NCBI GenBank assembly: GCA_963971305.1
Contig: OZ020304.1
Coordinates: 5,713,576 to 5,777,575, forward strand
Reading direction: 5' to 3'
DNA length: 64,000 nucleotides
Origin: Arcuatula senhousia
Lineage: Eukaryota > Mollusca > Bivalvia > Mytilida > Mytilidae
Numbering within the stretch: position 1 is the stretch's first letter; each line of letters opens with the position of its first letter. Shown one piece after another: positions 11,711 to 24,800 of this stretch. Below the pieces are notes generated by a model that did not search any database, had not been told where the DNA came from, and worked only from the letters and a program-made list of their open reading frames with translations. The position numbers and the translations under genes are program-made.

Positions 11711-11714
11711 TTAC

Positions 11715-12556
11715 TGCCTTCTTTGAGATAATGGTTATTAGATATATATATTTAATTTTGTCTTTTATAATAGGGAAAGCCAAACAGCTGTTGACAAACA
11801 ATACATACTTTAGCAATCAAAAGTTTTAAGTAGGTCGTTATTAGCTGTGGGTCTTCAGTAATTAGATAACTGATGCAGTCGCCTCGACACAGATATTTCA
11901 TGAATGTTTGTTTATAAGCCAAATTTATTGACTGTAATTAACTTTGTTTTAATATATCAAATGTATTTTAAAAGCCATATTAACAAACTTTGAACTACAA
12001 CATAAATAGGCCAATTCGTCACGTCCAGTTCATATTAATTCCACTTCCTGTAAATCCGTATTTTCAAGCGCGGCCATCTCAAAATATTTACATATTCTGA
12101 ATAGACTTTTCTTTACAAAAAGAAGTTTTGAGATTATGTGACATGTTTATATAAAAAAATATTCAGTTTGTTATGTAAAATTTGTTTTAGCTTTGAGAAT
12201 ATTTCTAAGTAAGTTCAACGTAAAAAAAAAAACTTTACAGTTTTGAAACATTCAAAATATTAATTTGGTAGGGAAGATCTCAACATTTTACATTCTTTCT
12301 CAATAAAACTCGGCTAGTAATTCGTAGATTTTTTAGTAGGGCCCAGATTAAAAGCATGGTTAGATCCACAACCTGCTTTTTATTCCTGTATGAATTACAG
12401 TATCAAATGTCAAAACAGGCACATTCTTTCTTCTTACTGTAACTTGTATAACAGTATTTATCAAAAATTGTTCTTAATATGAACATATGATCAGAAGTTC
12501 TTGTTTTCTTAGTAAAGCCTATTTGACAGTCATTCTTTTGATTGGTTTTATCACAG
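11715..12556. other. Non-coding stretch upstream of the first visible exon
   Basis: No supported gene or repeat was recognised. The last bases (12,531-12,556) form a pyrimidine-rich acceptor ending in CACAG. It is therefore probably intron of the gene described at 12,557-51,692. Confidence 0.5.
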
Positions 12557-12885
12557 GCAAAGATAAAGATTTTAACAGCTTGGAAAATTGGGACTGGACC
12601 ATGTGGCACAACGTGTGGGTACAAAGATATAGGAAAATGGACAAACCAATCCCGCCATGAATTATTAAATAATAATTGTCCAACCTACCTTGGAAAGTGG
12701 ATAGGAGAAAGATCTGCATTGGCAGATTTAGGAAAAGGTCCAAAGGAATACATACCTAAAACGACTGAAGTTACTAACTCTATACTAGAAAAAGTTCAAC
12801 TTTTAAATAGAGGACTTGGTTGGGAGATGGAACAAGCAGAGATTACAATTCATGTACCAGTCGGGACGGACTATATGGATTTAAA
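12557..12885 (+). CDS. Exon 1 of those visible
   Basis: It follows the acceptor TTTTATCACAG and ends TTTAAA before GTAAAGT (phase 2). It encodes about 109 residues starting AKIKILTAWKIGTGPCG, with three cysteines (two in PCGTTC, one in NNNCP) and the sequon NQS. The WKIGTGPCG phrase marks the first recognisable domain of the family. The reading frame is open further upstream past the acceptor, but the match to the family starts near the exon edge. The TAA that ends the continuous frame (12,887) is read only if the donor is ignored. Confidence 0.8.
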
Positions 12886-15800
12886 GTAAAGTATATTTAA
12901 AGTGCTTATTGTCCTCGTTATAAAAAATCGAATTTTAGTATTTTGTACAATTAAGAGCCTGTTCATGACAAAACCATGCAAAATCGTCCAATAGCAATGT
13001 TTTCATTTTTGTAAAAAGTATAGTGCAACTGAAAGACCATCCCATAATAGAAAATAATGAGATGTGGAATAAGTGTACGCGACACAGCCCACAATCAAGC
13101 GGCAATTCAGAAAAACCACAATGGACAAAAGACTCTTTCCTCCGAAAAATCAAAGATGGCCGCCCTACAGGCATCAATAGCTATATATTGCAGTCTAGAA
13201 TATTGCCCAAGTCCTACCTTAGGGTGCCAGAAGAACCAAAATTACGAATTACGAAAATTGCACTGTATTTGAGAGACAAAACATCACTTTTTCAAAAAAC
13301 ATTGATGCAATTTATATTCCATCTACGTAAACTGAACTAAATCATAATGAAAATGTCAAATTTTCAAATAAAATTTGATTGAAATAACCGATAAATCAGA
13401 TGAAACCTATATGTAGCTATTAAGACCAGTAGAGTGGCCATCTTGAATTTTTCGAAAAAATAAATTTGCCTGATTAAGTCTTATAGAATGGTCATTCAGT
13501 TGCACTATACCTTTTACATAATTAAAAACCTTGCTACTGGACAAAATTTACAATTTTGCATGGTTTTTTCTCATGAACAGACTCTTAAACACAGATTCCA
13601 AAATCCAAAAGTATTTCTTTGAGAATAGTTAGCTTTTGTTGAAATGTTTTTTAATAATATGTTGAATTATATATATGGATTGGGCTTGAAAATTAAACAC
13701 AATTCCCTCCTCCACAACACCAAAACTAAAAAAAAGGTTATTTAACACGTTATATCCTCGCAAAATAAAAATTAAAGCACTACCAGTATACGGCAGGCAT
13801 GTTGCGATGTGACACTGCACCTTTTTAGGCAAGCGTTAGTCATATGGTAACTGCTGACTTTCGCGGTTTTTTTTTCAGTCTAGATGGAGTAATCTGCCTT
13901 CTGTAATTCTTTATCTTATTTACTTTTCAAAATATGAGCAAATATGTTAGAATTAAATGCACGTTTTATATAGCCCAAAAACTCATATAAATGCAAAATG
14001 GCATTAACCGTCTCAGAAGTTGTGGCAGAGGACACCAACTGCATGTAAAAATTTATTTTTTTAAAATGTGTTATCAATAGAACATGTTTATAAAAAAAAA
14101 TCTACATTCTAATTAAGAGACCATGACGTACATTCACATACTTGAAAATTTAAATCTTGAGTTTTCTCTACAGATTTGTAGGTGACCAATGGGTTGATAC
14201 CAGTATACAACAAGGCGATCATAAAATCCATCCATGGTTTATGCAGACTAAAATCAAAACTGCAACTCGGAGCGACACTGGCATCAGTAACAGGAGTCCT
14301 GTTTTACAGATAAAGCCATATTACAGGTAATCCCCGGCCCGGGAGATAATCTAGAAAACTTAAGGAGTTTAAACATTAAAATCCCCTATCTTGCTCAAAA
14401 ATCTATCAAGATCAGAAAATACAATAATTTACGATGAGTTCATGAAGGATTTACTTCACTGTGTGTTTCAAAATGGTTTATGTGTTATGAAAACGTCAAG
14501 TGTGTCACAATTCGGTTTATCAAGATCTACCACATGTAACGTCAAATATTGCTCGCTAGGCACTGAAAATTCTTGTGGTATGACTGGTTCTTTATCTGTT
14601 CACTCGTCATTGAATATTTACTTAATTGTTTAATGCTTAATGTATTGAAAACTATATGAACTACGTGAAAACTTTTTGGTATCAAGTTATGGAGAGGTAC
14701 CCATTATTCCTTTTCCTGACTTTCCCCGGTTTCTTATTTTCTATATAAGACTTGCCGAAAAAAACAACAGAATTTGTATTAATCAATTACAAATACCAAA
14801 ACGCGGGTATAAACGGTTAATTTGAATATGCTATATATCGATATTTCAAGGAGTAACCTCTCATCAGTAGCATTTAAACCAAAACATTGGAAGGTCAAAA
14901 TCCCAAACAGTTGAAAACGAAAAGTACTCAAAACCCAAACGTTCGAACAAGGAAGCCAAATCCAGCACCGAGGATATCGACCATGTGCATTACAAGGAAA
15001 GAAACCTGGTGTTTTCATCAACATTTGTAAAAGTTTCTTGCTTTATTTATTTATCATTTTTTATTATTTTTTTTTTAATGAAGATTTCTTCTCGGAAATG
15101 TGACAACGGTAAACATCATGTTTATTGATCAAGATAACGACGTCGTCAATTGTGAAGCGTCAGGGATAGGAACCAGCCAAGGAATTAAGGCAGTAAAAGC
15201 ACTGTCTGTTAACACGGTAAGTGAAAGAGTGTTAGGGTTTTTAAGGCCATTCAATCAAGGCAACGTCGCCATTAAGGTCGATCATATAATAAGATATAAT
15301 TGTAGAAACAGGATAACCAGGATAAAACCACTGACCCTAATATAAGCATGTGGCTGACTAATCAAAGAAGCAGAGGTACCAATGGGGTATCCGAATGTCA
15401 AAAGTCCGAAAGGGCAGAGACTAAACCAGTAAACACAAACAAGAACGGGACAAAAACAGACAACACGTAAAACATGGAAACACAAAACAACTGAATATCA
15501 ATCAACAACGCGAACTCCAGTCGAAACAAGAGTGAACTCAGGTGCTCCGGAAGAGTAAGCAGTTCCTGCTTGCTATAGCACACCCGTCGCGTTGCCAATA
15601 GTCCATTCAGCGTGTCAAATCCAGTAAAGGAAGACAAAACAACACCCTATGACAAACCAAAATCTGCACTCATCTGAGAGATCGAAATCCCATATTTGTC
15701 TATAAGTGCATGATGTCTTCCGTAAAATTTCTTGAGTGAAGAGAGCAACCTAGGAGCAACATAACCCTGTGTGAGCAATTTTTGCGTCAGACGTGTCGCT

Positions 15801-18800
15801 CTGCTAAGGAAATCGATGTAAGTCCCGCACGCTCTGGAGTAACGAATCAATTGAGATACGTAAACTCCATAAGCTGGAGCTGACGGAATATTGCTACACA
15901 AGAAGGGGAAGTTGACGATTGGAAAGTTGAAGTCATCACGTTTGTCATAGAGCCTTGTTGAAAGTCTTCCTTGAGAGTCAATTTCGAGATGTAGATCTAA
16001 ATATGAAGCAGACTTCCTAGAATCCGTTGTGTCCTTTATCTCAAGCTCCTGTGGATATATGAGATGGAGAAAGTCACCAAATCAAATTAGATGTTATATC
16101 CGTTTTGTATACATTTAGCTCTAACTGTCATGACTGTCATATATTTGACAGGAAAAACTGTATGTCCTAAATGATGTTAAGACCTGTCGGACTTACTTCC
16201 TGCTTTATGCCATACGCCGGGGCAGGACACATTTCAGAAAACTTCAATAAGTTAACTTAACAAGAAACTTGTTTATTACATATTTTTCACATTAACCATG
16301 CTTTTTTTGTACCGAGGTAAACATTGACTTGTTGCAACGAAGAGTGTCAATGTGTGGTAGACTCTTTGGTTCATAAATTAGATTTTAATATTTCTGTATT
16401 TAGGAGGAATGTAAATTCACCTTAGATCTGAGTAATACCCAGAAGTATAAAAGTAATGACACTGGAATAATTCTAATTGACGTGTCAGATTATTCGAGGA
16501 ATGGAATCGTAATGCATAGTGGAACTTTAACAACTAGAACTGGAGACTACGGACCGTCAGCAATCTCCCTCTCGTCCGTTCCTTTACAGGTACTGATACA
16601 TACTGATCAGAAAGTTATTCCCGACATTTTTCTTCTTCAAACATAAAAACATCTTGTTTAACATAGCTGATTTGAAAAATATTCTTTCCCCTTTCCATTT
16701 TGAGTGTTTTTCAATTAAAACTTCATATATACTAAAAGTCCATTTTTTTCTTATATGTCAAATGTTTAATTAAAAAAAAATCGAACACCCTCGGCATATG
16801 GTTTACACCTTTAAAATATTTTTTCCATTAGTTGTATTTTGAGATAGTTGACCATCTAGAGCCTCCGGTATTTATCGACCCGACTCCTCCCGACAGACAG
16901 CTGTTCGAGATCTATGTTGGAGCCATGTTCAGTGTTACAGTGTATGCAGCACCGACAAATCAAGACACGTAAGTAACCGACCCTTCCGAGCTTAAACATT
17001 AAATATAGAAAAAGGGGAGGGGCCCATTTAAGCATCAAGGTTGTGTCCCATTCCAGGATAAATGTTAAAGTTTAGACTAATAAATAAAGATGGTGTTGCT
17101 AGAAGGAAAAACATCAAACGACCAATTGCTATCCACTGGCAACATGCCGATGTGCTTGCTCTCAATTTTAGTTGTGGATTCTAAAATTGCCACTGCACTT
17201 GTGTCTTGACCCTTTTTGCAAAGGGGATATCTTGGTTATTGCTAGGGTAGGGATGTGTTTTTCCGATTCAAATTCTATACCCATATTTATATACAAATTA
17301 CAATTTGCATGGCCTATATTTATGTAATATCGACAGTTTCCATTGCCCATATTTATATTCAGTTAACTTTAAAGAAGGCCATATTTTTTCATAGAAGATA
17401 ATGAGATGTGGAATAAGTGAACACGACACAACCTACAGTGTAAACGACAATTTAAAAAATCCACAATGAAAACGCCAGTAGCCTTCAATGTGACCAGTGG
17501 TCGGTGCTTGCTGTTTTGCAATTGGCCTAGCCACGTCCAGGACCCTACGTCACACGCAAGGAGACCGTTTCCAGTTTTTACCGAGATTTCGGTCCGCCTC
17601 AAGATAAGATGACACTTGGTTCTACATGATAACAAATACATACAGGAAAACTTTCTAGTGCATTTGGTGGCACCAAACTCCAGCTACTTTATCGCTATAG
17701 ACGGCCTCTTAAATGTGCTTTGTTCTATGCAAACACCTCTGTACAGTTCAGAAATCGAGCAAGGATACAGTTTGCATTTTATGCCGATTTTTATTAAGCT
17801 GTTGCTTTTTCCATAGTACAAAGATATTTGCAGTGTATATTTTGTTGCAAACCCACCAGAATGAAAATGTAAGAGCAAAGGTCTTCTTTTGAATGTAAAC
17901 AAGGTCTTATGTAAATTACAAATGGCAAAGTCTTAAAATGATACCGTTCACACCCGATCAATTCATGGATACCGTTTGCATTGTAAATGCATAATATATA
18001 ACCCTTTATCCTGCACTTTATCGAACTTCAAATTCCCCTTAAATGAAATGTTGAAACATCAATGTTACTTAAACAGAATTAATTTGTCATCTCTCAAAAT
18101 TAAAAATGTGCATATGTACCAAGTCCCCTACCTATTTCATATCAGAAATGCTTGAATTGGCTTCTTCTGGTCGAACTGCCAATATCATAGATTATATGAG
18201 ATGTATTTGATAGTGTACGTGGCATAACTAAGCCCCCCTCAAACAACTGTCAAGATTATGGTTCGATCCTTGTTAGTTGTGAACATTTCATGAACCGATT
18301 TCCCGACCGACATCATTTTCAATAGTCTTCCCAGGGAAAAAACATTGTTGCCCCGCGTGTTGGGGGAACATTATAATTTACCAACGATTCTCAAAACCTT
18401 TGTATGGTTCGAAAGAGTAGGCTTAATAGAGCCAGGCCGCTGGAATCGTTTATATGATGATCAGTTCACTCAATTGGTCAAATATCATATGGTATAATGA
18501 TACTACAAACATCACGTATATGAAATATCATAGATTATATATGATATAAGAGGAAACCATTTCTATTCTTTAGTTTCTGTTTAGTTCAGGCTTGGAGGCA
18601 AAGACTTTGTTGCAGGTTGAGCAAACATATATTGCTTAGTTCTTCAATGGTAAAGATCGTTTGTCTTCGATAGCCCTTCTGCATATACTTGGGGATTTTG
18701 ACATTGACATAGAAAGCGTTTTAAGCTGAGAATTGTTTTATTACCTTCGGTTATGTGACATTTCTCCAGTTTACAATTAGTGGTAAGATTATTTGGATGA

Positions 18801-21800
18801 ATGAGTGAGTGAGTTGGGTGTTTTACGCCCTTGTTAAACGCTATCAAGGTAACTTGGAGGCGATGAACATGAAATGGATGATAAAATGAAAATGAAATGA
18901 TGATAAGAAATGAAATATGTTGGTGGGTTGGAAAACAACGGAACAGTAAATTTTGAAGACCATAGGAAAAGTGGAGAGGTGGGGAGGGGCGCAAAATTTA
19001 ACCTTTGTCATCTGGTGCACTACTGGGCGGTCCAAAGGGGTCTTTTACATGCATGAAGCGTGGCACTCTTCCGCATTATAGCCTAACGACCCCAGCATTT
19101 ATTTTGACAGGGCTGCCCCATTTAACAACCTGGGGCACAAATCCGAAGTCGCTTTGTGGGCTTACTCGGGCCTAACCCGATGTCAGGTTTCTGTGCGCTT
19201 TTTACTGGACTTTAATTGATAAGCTTAACGCTGCTGTGGGCCTATACCCTTCCGGGCCCTGCACGGAAGGCAAAATTTTCTGTCGGGTAAATTTAGTGCA
19301 TCTTATCTACATTTGTAGTAAGTCTAAGTTCTTGTTGGATATTGGTCCTGATCAATAAAAAAAATATGATTTTGGGACTGAAATGCAGAATGTTTTGAGA
19401 AAAAAATGTGTGTTAAAATATATAATAACTTTTATTCCCCTTGAGTGACAAACATATCTGATTATAATTTTACAGTATGTCAGCGAATGATCAGACCATT
19501 TATTTGGGTTTTATCGTTTTCATAACATATATCATAAATATTTTAAAGGATTTGAATGAATAATTGAATATTTAGAACGTTTAGTAATATGTCATCTGGT
19601 ATTTACATAGTATGGCCAACAAGTATTGCCGACGTGTCTGCGGCCGAGGAGTCATATGGCCGAAACTTCCTATGGAGGAAATAAAGTGTGGCCGAGGTGT
19701 CCAAATACCTCTGCGATAAACCTATATTATTCCGTTAGAAAACTACAGAGCTCGCCCGAACTTTCTCGAAATATTCTTAATGTCTTTAGAATTAATATCT
19801 TTCAATTTCCCATTATGTCCAAAGCTCAATATACCTGCAAAGTTTTTAAATCAATATAATTCAGGACAGGTCTAGTTTGATGCTCTTAACGCTATATCTC
19901 TGATGCTTCCGGGGGGCTTCTCTTCCCTGGACCTTTTCAGTTGTTATGTTGTTCAGTTATGCCCCGTACACTTTTAAGTGCATCTCATATAATTTATGAT
20001 TTAAAATTTCTAGCAGTTCGATCAGAAGAAGCCAATTCTAGCAACTCCGATATAAATTTGAATGAATGAATGAATGAAGTTTATTCTCACAAAACTATAT
20101 ATAACATAGTTACAGAGAAAATAATAAACAGTTATAATACAACAATTCAAAGTGCACATGTGTGAAATACAAATTACTAGTAAATTAACCAGGAGGGTTG
20201 ACTATCACATTTATAATTTTAATGAATCTACATAGTTTTTCTAATTCTATAACATTATTTGTGGAAAATAACCTTTCAAATTTCAAAACATTATTTCTCC
20301 TATTACAATATTGTGGTAAAAATTTTTGTCTCTCTTTCTTGAAAAACTTACAAGACATTATATAATGGTACTCATCACCAACTTCAATAGAGCCACAAAG
20401 ATGACACAATCTTTCATTTCTTGAAAGATTCTGCCATCTTCCCGTCTCTATCGGTAGGTGATGATTACATGTTCTAAATTTACAAAATGTAATTGCAAAA
20501 CTGTAGTTCAACAATGATAAGTAGGGTTCAAATTTTAATTCATTTTTGAAAAGTCGATAACATAGTCCTTTTGACGAATTATTAACAAGCGAAGACCATT
20601 CTTGTAGAAACTGGTCTTTTAATCTTAATTCAATGCTATCAATTAGCCAATTTTCAATTCCAACATTCTGTTCCTGCCAAATGTTTGACATTCCAGAATT
20701 ATCAAATGTGTTTTTCATAAATGTCATCCATTTACAAGCAAGCCCATAATTGTTAAAATTGATGTATAAAAGTTTATATAGTATGGAAGATATCTTGTTC
20801 TCTTTACCGTTTATGAGGCGACACCAATATCTAATCATCTTTAATTTAATTGTAATAGATAATGGGTATCGGCCCAACTCACCATATACAAAAAAGTTCG
20901 GTGTCGATTTTTTCAATCTCAGAATATGTTTACAAAATTTAAGATGGACTCTTTCAATGACGTCAAGATTTTCAAATCCCCAAACTTCACATCCATATGT
21001 GAGTATTGGAACTACAATTTTGTCAAACATATCTAATTGGCATTGTATTGACAGATTATTAAATCTACATTTCTTAATAACACTATACATAGCCTTTAAA
21101 GCCTGTTTTTCTAAGTGTTTTCTTGTTGTAAGAAAAGATCCGCTTCTAGAAAAAAATATACCTAGATACTTATAATTTTTAACGATTTCAATCTCATTAT
21201 TTTCAATATAAAACTTTGCGTTTGATAATCTACCTTTTGAAAATATCAAAATCTTTGTTTTATTTGTATTAATCTTAAGTTTCCATTGTTTGCAATAATC
21301 TGAAAAATGATTAAGCAAACTTTGTAAATCTTTACTATTATCTGCCAGAAGAACTGTATCGTCAGCATATAGTAAAATAAAGATTTTAAAATATTTTTCG
21401 AGCTCAATTTCCATATCTCTGTTTAGAGACTGGATTCCTGATAAGTTTGAATTTTCCAGAAAACTTTGCAAATCGTTCAAAAATATGGAAAAAAGGATAG
21501 GAGATAGGTTTTCACCTTGCCTGACTCCAATTTCACAAGCAAATAAATCAGATTTCTCGTTATTATATACAACCTTAGATTTTGCATCATTATACATGTT
21601 CTGAACTATACGCAAAAATTTACCGTTTACATTGTTTGAAGCAAGTTTAAAAAATAACAAATTTCTATGTACAAAATCAAACGCCTTTTCAAAATCGATA
21701 AAAGCGCAATGTAACTTTTTCTTCTTTACAGATAAAAGTTCAAAAAGTGCAGGAAACTTTGCCAAAGCCTTTGTTTGTCCTTGTCATTCTATGTTAACTG

Positions 21801-24800
21801 TTTTATGTCTAGAATTGAGTCTTTCGTTGATGATTTAGGGATTGGTTTTGATACTTTTGTATTGTATTATAAGTCTTGGGCCAATGCAAGACGGTAAGCA
21901 GTGACCTATGGTCATGTGTAACATTACGTGTATCTGAAGCGATATGTTTATATATAATTAACCTGTTGATCTATCCTAAGCTTGGACTTGATTATCACCG
22001 TGTGCGTCTAATTAGTTTGTTATTATCGTTACGTACTATTTTAGAACTTAGATGTGACTTTAATGTCTCCTGCCCGTGTCTTCTCGTCTATAACTGACAT
22101 TACGTATAGAACGCGCTTCTACTGTGATGAGATTCCATTCTTAATTGGATGATGTTTGCATGTTAGCCAATGACAATGAACTCTCTCTCTCTCTTTCTAC
22201 CTTTCTTACTTATATATACCAGAGACATGAATTAACTCTCAGATTCTTAGAGATGAGATACTTTTAGATTCTTAGAGAGCTAGTATAAGATTAAGATTCT
22301 TAGATAGTTTCTATCATGAAACACGTTCTTACTTACGCTGTCTTCTAACTATGCAAACGTTCTTACTATATCTATCGTGAAGGCTTCGGCTTAAGTGTTT
22401 ATCGTTGCTGTAGTTTATTGAATATAATATTTATTTTATATCGTGTAGTTATTACATCAGAATGTGACTTTAAGAAACAATAACAATTACATAACCCTGC
22501 AGCCCCCGGCCTGAGCTGTGGAATAGTTTTGTGCGGTGTTTCACCTGGTTTTCCTGGTGCCGTGACCAGGATCGCGACGTCGATTCGCGATGAAGAGACA
22601 TTTGATGATTATGTGATGACTGTGGAACTGACTGTTAAATTGTAAGTACCTTAACCTTTTTATCAGTTCATTCATTTAAAGTTTAAAATGGCTGAAGGAA
22701 TAGCACAAAATATACTTGAAAACTTGGCAGCTCAAATGGCGGGTTTAACTAATGTAATTGGGGCTCAGGGTATTGCAAATACCATCCAACCGTTTGAAGG
22801 GGATTCAAAGAAATTCAAAGTTTGGATGAAATCTGTAGAAAAATACGCAACTCTTACAAATGTTTAGGGGGCAAGAATAAAAGCTATTGCTTTTCAAGCA
22901 AGTAAAGGTAGCGTAAGCGATTTTATTCAGAGATATATGCGCGATCATCCAGACGCAACATGGCCTGCGATGAAAAATGAACTCACACTTAGGTTCTCTG
23001 AGATAACAGATTCTGCACATGCATTAATGTTATTGAAATCTGTTAAACAAAAAGCGGATGAAACTGTGCAAGTTTTTGTAGAAAGACTTGTATCATTAGT
23101 TGAAGAAGCTTATGAAGGTGTACGGGAAGGTGACGGCGCTGCGATTGAACGTCAACTTATTGGCTTCTTTACTGACGGTTTAGCGCACGATTATTTAAAG
23201 ATGAAGGTCATGCGAGATAACCCTGCGACTTTACAAGCTGCAGTAACTGTTGCAATGAATGAACAAAACTTGCGAAAGCGGTTTAGTTTAAGAACAAAAC
23301 AAGAAAATTCTACCCCTGCGCATCATGAACCTATGGAGGTTGATCGATATAAGTCACGTAAACGTTGTTTCAATTGTAATAAGTTCGGTCACGTTGCTAA
23401 AAACTGTCGCTCAAACACAACGCAAGTCAATGCTTTTTCTAATGTTGCAAGAACGCCATTGTCAGAAGTTGTCTGTTGGCGATGCAACAAGAAGGGGCAC
23501 ATCAGACGATATTGTAGGGTTAATTTGAACAAAGATAATTCGGGAAACTAAAACGCTCTTTTTACAAGGAAGCTGGTAAAAAGAGCCAGAAAAATCAATT
23601 ACCTATTAAAAAAATTAATATTGCGGGAAATCCAAATTCTTGTTTAATTAAAATTGAAAAATTAAAATATAGAGCTTTAATTGATTCCGGTGCCGAAGTT
23701 TCGTTAATTAATGAAAAAACATTTCGGGCTATAAAAAATAAACCAAAATTATCAAAAGCAATTTTAAGTTTACAATCAGTTAATGGGTCTGTACTTAAAA
23801 TTCTGGGATGTGTTGAACTTCCATTTCAAATGAATGGGTTAAAATTAAAACATTTGTTTTATGTAGTTTCAAATGCGAGTAGGAATGTAATACTTGGAAA
23901 TGATTTTCTTTCTAAAAATGGGGTTAGGGTTTATTTTGATTTGAAATGTATAAGAATTCAAAAACAATATGTACCACTACAAAGTGATTTACATATAGCT
24001 TCAATATTAAGGCTTCCAAAGAAAATAGTATTAAAGCCTCAGACTGTAACCACTTGCAACGCTAAAGCTAGAAATTTTCATAGAGATTACGCTGAGTCAA
24101 AATTGTATCAAGTTTCTGCAATAGACAAAGGTTTCATTAGCACACAGCCAGGATTGCTAATGAGCAATGCAATTGTCAATAAAAATTCTAAAAATAACTA
24201 CCCTGTTATGATTGTTAATAATACGTCAAAAACAATTGCGTTACACAAAGGTTCAGCGGTAGGTAAATTAGATCCAATTAACGAAGTAGATGTTGTTGAC
24301 CTTAAAGATTTACGACATGAAGGTGATAGTAAACGTGCACAAGATGTACTTAAAGATCTGCACGTGTCAGATGAACATAGGGAGATAATTAGTAAATTAA
24401 TCAAAGAAAATTTAGATTTGTTTGCTTTAAAAGATACTGAACTTGGTAAAACTGATATTTTAAAAATGAAAATAGATACAGGCGATCACCCACCGGTAAA
24501 ATTGAAACCATATCGGGTACCTCTTCACAAAAGAAAAATAATTGATGACGCAGTTGATGATATGCTTAATTCGGGCATTATTCGAAAATCAAGGTCCCCA
24601 TACGCCTTTCCGGTAGTCTTAACGACGAAGAAAGACCTTACGCAGCGTTTTTGTATTGATTTCCGTCAACTGAATAAGATTACCAAAAAGAATAGCTTTC
24701 CTCTTGCCCATATTGATGATATTTTGGCCTTATTAGGAAATTCTCAATATTTTACAAGTTTAGACTTAAAAAGTGGTTATTGGCAAATTGCAATGGAAGA

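Noticed and set aside
13023..13340. Two overlapping + strand frames of 105 and 71 codons as an extra exon or gene
   Set aside because: They lie over repeat X inside the TTAA-flanked element and have no counterpart in the protein family of the flanking exons.
20750..21175. 141-codon + strand frame
   Set aside because: It is antisense to the LINE-A reverse transcriptase, which explains the sequence fully.
21876..22097. 73-codon frame, repeated at 28,525-28,788
   Set aside because: Both are within the LTRs of the Gypsy element; the repetition is that of the LTR, not of a gene.
23830..23832. ATG at 23,830 as the start of pol
   Set aside because: The protease active-site DSG lies upstream at 23,682 in the same open frame, and a complete frameshift signal precedes it, so pol does not start at this ATG.
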